Shown here: one piece after another, positions 48,383 to 57,586 of the stretch
Layout: each line of letters opens with the position of its first letter
Position numbering within the stretch: position 1 is the first letter of the stretch
DNA from: DASPRG01 sp963796125
GTDB lineage: Bacteria; Nitrospirota; Thermodesulfovibrionia; Thermodesulfovibrionales; SM23-35
NCBI GenBank assembly: GCA_963796125.1
Contig: CAWCKM010000049.1
Location: forward strand, 1 to 64,000
Direction: 5' to 3'
DNA length: 64,000 nucleotides
Position numbers and translations under genes: made by a program
The notes under the pieces: generated by a model
The model's input: only the letters and a program-made list of their open reading frames with translations
What the model was told of the DNA's origin: nothing
Database searches by the model: none

Positions 48383-50459
48383 ATGAGTAATGTTATCCTG
48401 TTTGCTTTAATGTGCGGAGTTCTTGGCGTTATATATGCTGCGATGACCGCAGTGTGGGTATCAAAGCAGGACGCTGGTACTGCCAAGATGCAGGAGATTT
48501 CGAATGCGGTCAAAGAGGGTGCATATGCGTTTCTTGCACGTGAATATAAAACTGTTGCAATCGTAGCTGTTGTCCTGGTTATTTTGATTGCTGCTATGGG
48601 ACTCGGAATTTGGACGAGTATCGGTTTTCTTATCGGCACCGTCGGTTCCGCACTTGCCGGCTTTGTCGGCATGTGGGTTACAGTCAGGGCAAATGTTCGT
48701 ACAACGCAGGCAGCACACAAAGGCCTTCAGGCAGCACTCGGCCTTGCATTTAAGGGCGGTTCGGTCACAGGCGTTATGGTCGTCGGTCTTGGAATTATAG
48801 GCCTTGCGGGTTTTTATTTTATAGCAAAGCAGGCAGCCCCTGAGATGGCATTCCATGCACTCGTGGGACTCGGCTTCGGCTGCTCACTTATGAGCGTGTT
48901 TGCCCGTATCGCAGGTGGTATCTACACAAAGGCTGCTGACGTTGGCGCAGACCTCGTTGGTAAGGTTGAGGCAGGAATACCTGAGGATGATCCGAGAAAC
49001 CCCGCCGTTATCGCAGATAACGTTGGCGACAACGTCGGCGACTGTGCAGGAATGGCAGCCGACCTTTATGAGACATACACGGTTACGCTCGTTGCAGCAA
49101 TGCTCCTTGCTAAAGACAGTTTTTGGCGCTGACAGCGCATGGGTGGAATTCCCGATGCTCCTCGGCGGAATATCGATCATTGCTTCCATTATCGGGACAT
49201 TTGCAGTAAGGCTCGGTAAAAGCCAGTATATCATGGGCGCCCTCTATAAGGGGCTTGCCGTTGCAGGAGGTCTTGCGGCAATAACATTTTATTTCGTGAC
49301 AGGCGAGTTCCTGAAAGGCGCATCAGCACAGGCTTCACTGATTGCTCATCCGTCATTTACACAGATGAACGTTTTTCTCATGGCAGTTATCGGCCTCGCA
49401 TTGACAGGCCTGATCGTGGTTATAACTGAGTACTTCACTGCTTCGCAGTATCCCCCGGTGAAACACATTGCAAAGGCCAGCCTGACCGGTCACGGCACAA
49501 ACGTGATCGCCGGCCTCGCGGTCAGCATGAAGTCAACCGGAGCGCCTGTTATCGTTATCGTTGCCTCAATTCTGGGCGCTTATGCATTAGGCGGCGGATT
49601 TAATGGCGATGCAGCGGGCGGTCTTTTTGCTATCGCCCTGTCAGCGGTTTCGATGCTTTCCATGACAGGTATCGTTGTTGCGATTGACTCGTATGGTCCT
49701 ATTACGGACAATGCAGGCGGTATTGCAGAAATGTCAGGACTTCCTGAAGCGATCCGTAACATAACAGACCCGCTTGATGCGGTCGGCAACACAACAAAGG
49801 CTGTTACAAAGGGTTATGCTATCGGTTCAGCAGGTCTTGCTGCTCTGGTTCTTTTTGCAGAGTATTCGAGGTCATTCAGCACGACAGCTTTCTTTTGACC
49901 TTTCAAACCCGATGGTTCTGGCCGGTCTCTTCATCGGCGGCTTGCTTCCTTACTATTACGGCTCACTCCTTATGGAGGCTGTTGGAAAGGCAGCCGGCAG
50001 CATTGTTGAGGAAGTCAGAAGACAGTTCAGGGAGATCCCCGGCATTATGGAATACAAGGCAAAGCCTGAGTACGGCAAGTGTGTTGACATTGTCACAAAA
50101 GGCGCTATCAAGCAGATGATGGTTCCAGCCCTTATCCCTGTTGTAGTACCTATAGTTGTCGGCTTATCCTTGGCAGGGAAGCTCTCGGAGGCGTTCTTAT
50201 CGGAAGTATCCTGACTGGACTGTTCCAGGCGATCGCCATGACAAGCGGCGGCGGCGCATGGGACAACGCCAAGAAATCCTTTGAAGAGGGCGTTACCGAC
50301 GACAAAGGCGTCGTGCACAAGAAGGGGAGCGATGGACATAAAGCCTCTGTCACAGGCGACACAGTCGGCGACCCGTACAAAGACACAGCAGGCCCGGCTA
50401 TCAACCCGATGATTAAGGTTATCAACATCGTTGCATTGCTGATCGTTCCGCTTATCTAA
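48383..50459 (+). CDS. hppA: Membrane proton-pumping pyrophosphatase
   Basis: Hydrolyses PPi and pumps H+ across the membrane. About 692 codons with some 15-16 membrane helices. Catalytic loops read DVGADLVGKVEAGIPEDDPR, then IADNVGDNVGDCAG, and the later DNAGGIAEM and DTVGDPYKDTAGP. The lysine in GNTTKAVTKG marks the K+-independent class, which pumps protons. Three breaks lie near 49120, 49895 and 50200. The position after qmoC fits recovery of the PPi made by Sat. Confidence 0.95.
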
Positions 50460-50475
50460 GTAATTGAACAGCTAC

Positions 50476-50508
50476 AAGGCCGGCAGAAATTTCTGCCGGC
50501 CTTTTTTA
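50476..50508 (+). terminator. Terminator after hppA
   Basis: AAGGCCGGCAGAAA and TTTCTGCCGGCCTT form a perfect stem of about 14 bp with almost no loop, then TTTTTT. Strong intrinsic terminator closing the sulfate block. Confidence 0.9.
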
Positions 50509-50693
50509 TCCTACGAATCAGAAAAGAGGATAGGATTGGGAAGATCAGGTTTATGCTAAAATATAAAAACTTCAGATCACAATAAAGAGGTATGTATAAG
50601 TTCGGGAATCTTTCCCCATAAGGTCTGAAAAATTTGCAGATGATTTTGCTATTCAAGAACTTTTAAAAATCAGACAGAAAGGATTAAATTAAG

Positions 50694-51485
50694 ATGCCAT
50701 TACCAAGTATGAAAGATGTCGAACCAACAAAACTGAGCCTGAAATCCCGATTTCAATTCAGGTGCCATAAGGGGATCAAGTGTTTCACGAAGTGTTGCAG
50801 TAACATCAATATCCTGCTTACTCCATATGACATTGTGAGGATGAAGAATAGACTGAAGCTGTCCTCTGAAGAATTCCTTGAGAAATATACCTATATGGAA
50901 ATTGATGATAAGTCTCAACAACCTCTTGTGCGGCTGAAAATGTTGGATGATAATGACAAGAAATGCCGCTTTGTTACACCTGAAGGCTGCACAATTTACA
51001 CGGACCGTCCTGCAAGCTGCAGATATTATCCCATTGGCCAGGGCACATTGAGGAAAGAAGGAGAGAAAGGGCCTGTGAATGAGGAGTTTTACTTTTTTAT
51101 CAGGGAACCACATTGCCTTGGTTATCAGGAAGATAAGGAATGGACAATTGAATCCTGGAGGATTGACCAGGAGGTTGACCTCTATGATGAAATGAACAGG
51201 GGGTGGAAAGAAATTCAATTAAGGAGAAATCCTTTGATTAAAGAGCTTGATAGTAATAAACAGGCCCAGATCTATACAGCAAGTTATGATATGGACAGAT
51301 TCAGAAGATTTGTGTTTGAGAGCAGATTTCTTGATGTCTTTGATATTGATAAAGAAGAGATCGAGAAGATAAAGACCGATGAAATTGCATTGATGAAATT
51401 GGGGTTTAAATACATAAAATATCTTTTGATGCTTGAAGAGACCTTGAAGGTGAAGAAAGAGCACCTTAAGAAGAATACCCAATAA
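50694..51485 (+). CDS. YkgJ-family cysteine-cluster protein
   Basis: A 263-residue soluble protein of the YkgJ/PF03692 type, predicted to bind Zn or Fe-S. Cysteines are arranged as CHKGIKCFTKCC (about 24-35), then CRFVTPEGC and SCRYYP. The last 100 residues are helical and lysine-rich. Family function is unknown. A terminator lies between it and hppA, so it is a separate unit; proximity to the sulfate block may be chance. RBS AAAGGA. Confidence 0.8.
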   Translation: MPLPSMKDVEPTKLSLKSRFQFRCHKGIKCFTKCCSNINILLTPYDIVRMKNRLKLSSEEFLEKYTYMEIDDKSQQPLVRLKMLDDNDKKCRFVTPEGCTIYTDRPASCRYYPIGQGTLRKEGEKGPVNEEFYFFIREPHCLGYQEDKEWTIESWRIDQEVDLYDEMNRGWKEIQLRRNPLIKELDSNKQAQIYTASYDMDRFRRFVFESRFLDVFDIDKEEIEKIKTDEIALMKLGFKYIKYLLMLEETLKVKKEHLKKNTQ

Positions 51486-51617
51486 CCAAATTACGAATTC
51501 TAAATTCTCAATCCTAGGACAATATAAAACTTGAAAGTTCAAATGCCAAAGCTCAAATATTAAGTATTTTGGTCATTTGGATTTTGAAATTTGAATTTCT
51601 TGAAGTAGGAGGTTTTC
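51486..51617. repeat. Repetitive AT-rich intergenic spacer
   Basis: Alternating CAAATGCCAAAGCTCAAA and TTTGGATTTTGAAATTTG runs resemble AT-rich intergenic repeats common in metagenome-derived genomes. The last bases carry AGGAGG for the next gene. Confidence 0.3.
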
Positions 51618-52961
51618 ATGCCAGACATAAAGAAGATGTACCGGACTATTATGGCTGATCATTTCCCTGATGAGATGATCATCAAATTCGGGGATCAGAC
51701 CTTGATATACAGGAAAAGGACATGGAAAATACCCGATGTTAAGACGGAGGAAGTAATCGAAAAAGGGCTTCGTTACGGTGAAAATCCTGGTCAGGAGGCC
51801 GCACTGTATGAATTGATGAATGGGAATCTAACCCTTGGAGGCTGTCAGTTTATACAACCGGGGAATGGGCTTGTTAGTAGTATTACAGAAGAAGATATGA
51901 TTCAGGCAGGTAAGCATCCTGGAAAAACGAATCTCACAGACCTTGATAATGGATTGAACATTATAAAATATTTAATGGAACGACCTGCTGCAGTAATCCT
52001 GAAGCACAATAATCCCTGTGGTGCTGCATATGGTGCAACACTTGCCGAGGCATATGACAATGCTAACATGGCAGACCGTATAGCCGCATTTGGGGGATGT
52101 CTTGTAGTAAACAGATCAATGGATAAGAATACAGCAGAAATGGTCAGTAAAAACTACCTCGAAGTTGTGGCAGCACCTGAGTTTGAAGAGGGAGCAACAG
52201 GTATTTTATCGAGGAGAAAAAATCTGAGAATCATCAGGATAAGCAAAATTAGGGAGCTTGAGAAATACAGGACTCTTCGTTTTGTTGACTTCAAATCATT
52301 AATGGACGGCGGTATCATAGTCCAACAGTCTCCAATAAACAAAATAAAAACAAAAGAAGATTTCTTGCCTGCAAAAACAACATATCAAGGGAAAGAATAC
52401 GTTATAGAAAGGAAACCGACAGAGAGGGAATATGACGATATGCTCTTTGGGTGGAATGTGGAACAGGGGATTACATCAAACTCGGTGATTTATGTTAAGA
52501 ATGGCACAACTGTTGGAATCGGTACGGGCGAGCAGGACAGGGTAGGAGTGGCTGAGATTGCAATCTTCAAGGCATATACAAAGTATGCTGATGCCTTGTG
52601 TTTCAAAAAATATGGTGTTCCTTATAAGACCTTTGAGGTCGATGTAAAGAATGGAAAAAGAGATGGAAATGTCCTTCTCGAAATAGATGAGGAGACGAAA
52701 AAAAATAAAGGTGGACTGATAGGTTCAGTAATGGTCTCTGATGCCTTCTTCCCCTTCAGAGATGGCGTTGATGTTGGCATTAAAGAGGGTATATCAGCGA
52801 TTGTTCAGCCTGGTGGTTCAGACAGGGATTTCGAATCTATTATCGCCTGCAATGAAGCGAATCCAAAAGTAACCATGGTCTTTACAGGCCAGACGGGCAT
52901 TCAGACACTAAGATTTTTTAAATCTCCACATAAAACTTACTCTCAAGCCTTAAGGGAGTAA
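51618..52961 (+). CDS. Stand-alone AICAR transformylase (PurH C-terminal type)
   Basis: Formylates AICAR with 10-formyl-THF in the second-last step of IMP synthesis. A 447-residue protein with the transformylase motifs RYGENPGQEAALYE (about 53), KHNNPCGAA (about 137) with the catalytic lysine-histidine pair, and SDAFFPFRDGVD. The usual N-terminal IMP cyclohydrolase (MGS-like) domain of bifunctional PurH is absent, so that activity must lie elsewhere. Intact. AGGAGG precedes the ATG. Confidence 0.88.
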   Translation: MPDIKKMYRTIMADHFPDEMIIKFGDQTLIYRKRTWKIPDVKTEEVIEKGLRYGENPGQEAALYELMNGNLTLGGCQFIQPGNGLVSSITEEDMIQAGKHPGKTNLTDLDNGLNIIKYLMERPAAVILKHNNPCGAAYGATLAEAYDNANMADRIAAFGGCLVVNRSMDKNTAEMVSKNYLEVVAAPEFEEGATGILSRRKNLRIIRISKIRELEKYRTLRFVDFKSLMDGGIIVQQSPINKIKTKEDFLPAKTTYQGKEYVIERKPTEREYDDMLFGWNVEQGITSNSVIYVKNGTTVGIGTGEQDRVGVAEIAIFKAYTKYADALCFKKYGVPYKTFEVDVKNGKRDGNVLLEIDEETKKNKGGLIGSVMVSDAFFPFRDGVDVGIKEGISAIVQPGGSDRDFESIIACNEANPKVTMVFTGQTGIQTLRFFKSPHKTYSQALRE

Positions 52962-52980
52962 TTCTTATTCAGTCGCTTGA

Positions 52981-53091
52981 TTATTTCTTCTTATGCGTTA
53001 CGCAGTATTTTGATTTTCCTGTTGCGGGATTTTTGCATTTTTCCCCCTTTGTTGTTTTTGCAGCACAAGTTGCTTTTTTAACTGTTGCCAT
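52981..53091 (-). CDS. Small Cys/His zinc-finger-like protein
   Basis: A 36-residue, lysine-rich protein with AGGAGGG before the ATG. It has C9, C19, C30 and H33 in a pattern like C-x9-C-x10-C-x2-H, with TTKGEKCKNPATGKSKYC at its core. That pattern occurs in small predicted zinc-binding modules, some phage-associated. Too short for the usual gene-size cut-off. No partner is evident. Confidence 0.55.
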   Translation of the reverse strand: MATVKKATCAAKTTKGEKCKNPATGKSKYCVTHKKK

Positions 53092-53219
53092 ATTCCCTCC
53101 TTTCTGGTAGTTTGATTAAAAAAATTTCATTAGTATAGCATAAACTTATTGCATAGGTTAATTTTATATTTTATGACATTCCCATGGTTTATAAATCGAT
53201 CTGGTGTATTTTGATAATC

Positions 53220-54047
53220 TTAGCTAATGGTAAATTGCCTCCCCTTCTTTTGTATAAACCCTTCTTTTTGTAACTGTAAGAGAGCCTCTCTGACTTTTTC
53301 AGGAGCTTTCTTGAGTGTCTTTAAAAGCATTGATTCAGTTACAGAGGGCTGTGCAATAATTGCCCGTAGCACCATTCCTCTGAGCTGCCGATGAGAACCT
53401 TCAAATGGTGGCTGTCTCTGATAATGGGCGCTTTTCCTATTTGGATTTTGTTTTTGTGTTTTTAACATAGCACCATAATCCATAAGGGCGTAGTACCACT
53501 GACGAGGATCAGATGCATCGAGGCTCTTTTCCACGAGAGGGAGCAAGTCTGTATCCCTCACATGTGCCTTCTCATGAAAGAAGAAATGAATAAAGGCTCT
53601 TCGTATGTTCGTTTCAATGAAGACAGACGGTTTGTGAAAGGCAAAAGCAGCAATAGCACCAGCTGTTGCCTTACCAATGCAAGGAAATTTTATCAGTATA
53701 TCCTCTGATGAAGGGAAAATCCCACAAAACATTTTCATAACATCCTGGGCGATATGCTTGAGCGCAAGTGCCCGTCTGTTATACCCCAGTCCCTGCCATA
53801 CTGAAAGTACTGCTTTAAGAGGTGCTTGTGCGAGAGAAGGGAAATCGGGGAAGGCAGAGAGGAACTGTTTATACTTTTCAATTACCCTTTCGACTTGAGT
53901 TTGCTGAAGCATAATTTCTGAGACAAGAATCTGATATGGATCAGTTGTTTTTCTCCATGGAAAGTCACGACCTTCCCTTTTGTAATACTGCCAGATGGTT
54001 CTCTGAAAAAGACGAATTTTCCCGCGGGATATAACTGTTTTCATCAT
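53220..54047 (-). CDS. MutY-like HhH-GPD glycosylase lacking the Fe-S cluster
   Basis: A 275-residue member of the A/G-specific adenine glycosylase family. The catalytic glutamate is E44 in SEIMLQQTQV, and FPCIGKATAGAIAAFAF is the helix-hairpin-helix. The position of the catalytic aspartate is occupied by glutamate in IETNIRRAF. In the place of the four cluster cysteines the sequence has YGAMLKTQKQNPNRK with none. The C-terminal NUDIX-like domain is replaced by a short winged-helix-like tail. Activity on 8-oxoG:A pairs cannot be assumed. Intact. Confidence 0.8.
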   Translation of the reverse strand: MMKTVISRGKIRLFQRTIWQYYKREGRDFPWRKTTDPYQILVSEIMLQQTQVERVIEKYKQFLSAFPDFPSLAQAPLKAVLSVWQGLGYNRRALALKHIAQDVMKMFCGIFPSSEDILIKFPCIGKATAGAIAAFAFHKPSVFIETNIRRAFIHFFFHEKAHVRDTDLLPLVEKSLDASDPRQWYYALMDYGAMLKTQKQNPNRKSAHYQRQPPFEGSHRQLRGMVLRAIIAQPSVTESMLLKTLKKAPEKVREALLQLQKEGFIQKKGRQFTIS

Positions 54048-54331
54048 ATGAGAAATAGTATAGTATAAATAATCTGTCAGGGATAAAGAAGGTCATGTAA
54101 AATCTTTCAAGTTCTTCGCAGCTTGGTGAATTCTGGGAGTGATGGTCAGAAATTTCACCAAAAAAAACTGGTATAATTTCTTATCTCAACGTAATAAGAA
54201 CCTCTTAATGAAATCACATGTAATGCATTCAATAAGGGATAAATGACTAAGGATAAACTTCTTATAGATTTCCGTTCATCTCATGCACCCAATCTGAACT
54301 CTATGGGATTCGATAAGTTCAAATTTTAAAG
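54048..54331. other. Divergent spacer between the MutY-like and YkgJ-like genes
   Basis: About 280 bases without a convincing gene. A 28-codon frame from ATG 54243 is open but unsupported. TGGTATAAT at 54169-54177 is a possible extended -10 toward the YkgJ-like gene. Confidence 0.35.
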
Positions 54332-54994
54332 ATGAAAAAGGTACTGATAAAAGGAATGAATTCAGGTTATTTAAAACCTGCTCGACTGTCTTTCCCGGAT
54401 GATGAGAAAGTATATGACTGGCTTGCCTTACTCCTTGAAGCCTATTACATAGTAGATAAAGGCATTGCCGAGGCTATTAAGAAGGAGATAAAAAAGCATA
54501 GAACATTAGCCTGTGGTAAGGGTTGTTCAAGCTGTTGTAAAACTCACCAGACCATCCCTGTCTATCCCCTTGAACTCGTGGGCATCTCATGGTATGCCAC
54601 TGAAAAGCTATCAGGAAAGGATCGAGAAGAACTCAAGAATCAGCTCAGATCGCATAAAAAAGATGATCCTTGCCCATTTTTATTGAACGGAGTCTGCATC
54701 ATACACCCGATGAGGCCTATTGCATGCAGGCAGTTTAATGTTCTTGATGAGCCTTGCGCTGACAACGAAGACCCCTATTATACGAGGCTGAAAGATGTGC
54801 TACCACCTGTGAAGCAATATGTGGATCGGGCTTTTTTCATAATGCTTCCGTTTTATGGTGTAAATGATGAGTCAGAGCGACAGCAACTCATTCAGAGTGG
54901 ATCCGTGCATACGTTGGTCAAACTCATACAGACGTGTAACTGGAAAACCCTGGCTGACCGAATGGACGAATTTGACAAAAATAAGTCCAGATAA
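54332..54994 (+). CDS. Second YkgJ-family cysteine-cluster protein
   Basis: A 220-residue soluble protein with the YkgJ cysteine pattern: CGKGCSSCC (about residues 62-70), then CPFLLNGVC and the CRQFN motif after RPIA. It is only distantly like the one at 50694-51485. Metal binding is expected from the family; the role is unknown. ATG follows a weak ribosome site. Intact. Confidence 0.78.
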   Translation: MKKVLIKGMNSGYLKPARLSFPDDEKVYDWLALLLEAYYIVDKGIAEAIKKEIKKHRTLACGKGCSSCCKTHQTIPVYPLELVGISWYATEKLSGKDREELKNQLRSHKKDDPCPFLLNGVCIIHPMRPIACRQFNVLDEPCADNEDPYYTRLKDVLPPVKQYVDRAFFIMLPFYGVNDESERQQLIQSGSVHTLVKLIQTCNWKTLADRMDEFDKNKSR

Positions 54995-55023
54995 CCATCT
55001 CACCTTTAAATTGAGAAAATGTA

Positions 55024-55620
55024 CTATTTGGAGATTGATAAGAAAATATCTTCTTCTGTGTGCATTAACGTCACATGCCGGGAAAGCTCGGAAATCACAA
55101 AAGGTAATATTTCTTCAGGCTTCACATAAAAAAGTTCTACATTCCTTTGTGGGACATAATATGTGAGGAGATTTAGATGAAGAACCTCTTTGCATAGCGT
55201 AAAAAGCTTTTTTAAAACATTTTTCATCGATTCCTCGATTCCTGCAACCCGAAGATTGAATACACCGCAGATGAAGACGACATCAAAAGCACGATTGAAT
55301 TCGGTTTCATCAATATCGATAGCAATAAATTCTGCGTGTGGATATTTCCTCTTAGCCAAGTCGATGAGGTTCTCGTTTATATCAATACCACAATATTCTG
55401 TGAGGATGCCTCTCTCTTTCATAAAACCATAAAAATCACCCTTTCCGCATCCGAAGTCCAGAACCTTTTTGCCGGAGAGATCACCAGCTATTGTTATAAG
55501 GGAAACATATCTTCGTAGCTGGCCCTCTGGTGTCCACCTGATAGCCTGGGGTGAATCACCAAAATCTTTTAGGTGCCTGTTATAGAAATGCAGAAGTTCC
55601 TTCTTGCCAAGAGGATCCAT
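55024..55620 (-). CDS. Class I SAM-dependent methyltransferase
   Basis: A 198-residue protein starting at ATG 55620; a TTG 42 bases upstream is possible. Motif I is VLDFGCGKGDF (about residue 50), followed by CGIDINENLIDLA and FDVVFICGVFNLR, the usual SAM-binding order. The substrate cannot be inferred. It is transcribed convergently with the YkgJ-like gene. Confidence 0.75.
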   Translation of the reverse strand: MDPLGKKELLHFYNRHLKDFGDSPQAIRWTPEGQLRRYVSLITIAGDLSGKKVLDFGCGKGDFYGFMKERGILTEYCGIDINENLIDLAKRKYPHAEFIAIDIDETEFNRAFDVVFICGVFNLRVAGIEESMKNVLKKLFTLCKEVLHLNLLTYYVPQRNVELFYVKPEEILPFVISELSRHVTLMHTEEDIFLSISK

Positions 55621-55758
55621 AGTACTTTGATGAGTAAAATCACCTATTGAAGATATTATCAAAACTTCATGTTTATAGTATCATATATGAAGAGAATTCG
55701 TTTGACATGGTAATTTCTCTGTACACAGAATAATCGATTTTAATTCCAGGGGAAAAAT

Positions 55759-56019
55759 ATGGAAGGACTGCCAAAGAAGGTCAGACTATATTCGCTTAGT
55801 ACTTGTCCCACCTGCAAAGAGGTGCGGAGATTCCTGGACGAACACTATATCAAATATGAACTCATAGATGTTGACCTCCTTGACAGCGGTGAACAGTGGG
55901 TTACATCAAAGGAACTAAAAAAATACAATCCTGCAGCAACATATCCTACATTAATAGTAGAAGAAGTTATTTTAGGGTTTGATGAAGAAGCCATAAAAAA
56001 GGCTCTGGGGTTGCAATGA
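55759..56019 (+). CDS. Glutaredoxin-family protein
   Basis: An 86-residue thioredoxin-fold protein with the active site CPTC at residues 16-19 (LYSLSTCPTCKEVRRFL) and the substrate-binding TYPTLIV (cis-proline) segment. Of the short glutaredoxin-like type found in anaerobes, likely a thiol-disulfide carrier. It ends overlapping an open frame that starts MTLEQLYKR, which looks like a damaged next gene. Confidence 0.8.
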   Translation: MEGLPKKVRLYSLSTCPTCKEVRRFLDEHYIKYELIDVDLLDSGEQWVTSKELKKYNPAATYPTLIVEEVILGFDEEAIKKALGLQ

Positions 56020-56463
56020 CTTTAGAACAACTCTATAAAAGGCAAATATGGAGGCTGAGGAGATGATATTTGGCAACATTACATCACTGGCCGATCTTAA
56101 AAGGGATACATGGATTCATAAACACATCTGGGAATTGAGCCCAAGCAACTTATGGAACCAGGGCAAGATAACACAAGACGGGAGGTAAGAGTGGAAGATA
56201 ATCAACGGATATCTGTTTTAAATAGATAAAATGGGTAAAAAACCTGCTCTTTTTCTGCTGTGTCATATTTCGGCTGGATATGCTGAAACGGTTGCAAAGA
56301 TTGATGAAATTCCTGACGATCTTATAGACTGAAGCCATTGAAGAAAATAAAAACAAAGAGTATTTCGGGATGATCCCATTAATAAAAAGATTGAAATCTA
56401 TAGCTCAAAAAGGAGATAGGGATAAAAGAATAGTAAGAAATTCAGCATGCCTCATAAAAAGAT
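56016..56463 (+). pseudogene. Degraded coding region after the glutaredoxin gene
   Basis: ATG 56016 overlaps the glutaredoxin stop and reads MTLEQLYKR, then AEEM in a second frame, recalling the start of a ferredoxin-thioredoxin reductase catalytic chain, but the cysteine motifs do not follow. Further on, separate frames read LFLLCHISAGYAET and FGMIPLIKRLKSIAQKG with a stop at 56463. It may be one or two decayed genes; identity is uncertain. Confidence 0.35.
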
Positions 56464-56703
56464 AATCCTCCTTTCTATGCCTGTTTAATAAAGCCTTCCT
56501 GAACGGTATTCACTTAGCAAAATTAGTCACATAGCAACAGACATAAAATGTTTCTGTATATAAATACAAGGCGTTCATGAAGACAAAACTTGTCACAATA
56601 TCTTTTATTCGCCGCCATTCGATTTTTACGCCTTGATAATCAACATGGTATGACGATAAAAATGGCATAAATTATGCTTATATGTAAATAAGGAGGTGAT
56701 AAC

Positions 56704-56940
56704 ATGAATCAGGCTGACTTTGACGCGATTAGCGAAATTGTCGCGAAATATGGATACGTGGAATGGACGCTGATTGGTTTTACTCCGACAAGGGAATATA
56801 ATATTTTCTCTTATTTCACCGACCCTTTAATTATGCCGGTTTTCAAGTGCGTGCTGCTCTCAATTCTCAATAGGATTGATGTATATCTTGAAAAAAATCA
56901 TACTCTTTATGGGAAAGCTGTTCATAGCGGAAACTGTTGA
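56704..56940 (+). CDS. Hypothetical protein (78 residues)
   Basis: Strong AAGGAGGTGAT seven bases before the ATG. The protein has an N-terminal helix (QADFDAISEIVAKYGYVEW) and a second hydrophobic helix (VFKCVLLSILNRIDVYL). No family is recognised. It precedes two other unknown genes on the same strand. Confidence 0.5.
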   Translation: MNQADFDAISEIVAKYGYVEWTLIGFTPTREYNIFSYFTDPLIMPVFKCVLLSILNRIDVYLEKNHTLYGKAVHSGNC

Positions 56941-57124
56941 TTTTCTTTGCTCAATTTGGCTTTCGCTACAGCTAATGAAGTAGTATTCATATATCAGTAT
57001 GTTCATTTCTTTGATCTTTCTCCCTTTTTCCCGCCCTATCAGTAAATTAATCCTTTCTCTGTGGTATTGTATCCAGAAGATGCAATCCAAAAGAAACGTG
57101 TCCCTCTTTATCAGGAGATAATGA

Positions 57125-57586
57125 ATGAAAGACATAGGACAACATTATCAATCATTATTAGACAAAGAACTCGATTCCCTTGAAAGAGAAAGAAGGAAAG
57201 AGTATGAGCATCTGTTTGATGACCTTGTGAGGCAGGGAATGGTTCGTGCGGATATTCATATTGAGCAGGCTTTAGAATTGGAAAGGAAGTTTATGAAATG
57301 CTTTGCTAAATATGCATTAGCACAATATAAGCAATTGAAAGATTCTCCTGAGGTTGATATGAACATGTTAGAAAAAATGTGTCGGTATGAAATAAATTAT
57401 TTCTTTGGCAGGTCCTTACAAAGAATGCTTGGTATCATAAGCAATGTCAGGGGTTCTATACCTGCCGCCTATGCTCAAGAATTTTTGGAAAAAGTAAAAT
57501 CAGAGGCACTACAATTATTTGAAATTACAAAATTGTTAAAGAGAAATAAGGGCTGTTTTTTAGATTCTCGTGATTTCTATCACTGA
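57125..57586 (+). CDS. Hypothetical helical protein (153 residues)
   Basis: A charged, almost wholly alpha-helical protein with ERERRKEYEHLFDDLVRQG early on, likely coiled-coil. AGGAG lies nine bases before the ATG. No domain is recognised. Followed closely by another unknown gene. Confidence 0.5.
   Translation: MKDIGQHYQSLLDKELDSLERERRKEYEHLFDDLVRQGMVRADIHIEQALELERKFMKCFAKYALAQYKQLKDSPEVDMNMLEKMCRYEINYFFGRSLQRMLGIISNVRGSIPAAYAQEFLEKVKSEALQLFEITKLLKRNKGCFLDSRDFYH

Noticed and set aside
48383..50200. Programmed frameshifting in hppA, aprA or qmoB
   Set aside because: No slippery heptamer with downstream structure is seen, and the same type of break affects many unrelated genes.
54243..54329. 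28-codon open frame upstream of the second YkgJ gene
   Set aside because: Weak ribosome site, no recognisable motif and position in a promoter region.
56150..56356. 68-residue minus-strand frame
   Set aside because: It is antisense to degraded plus-strand coding traces and has no ribosome site.
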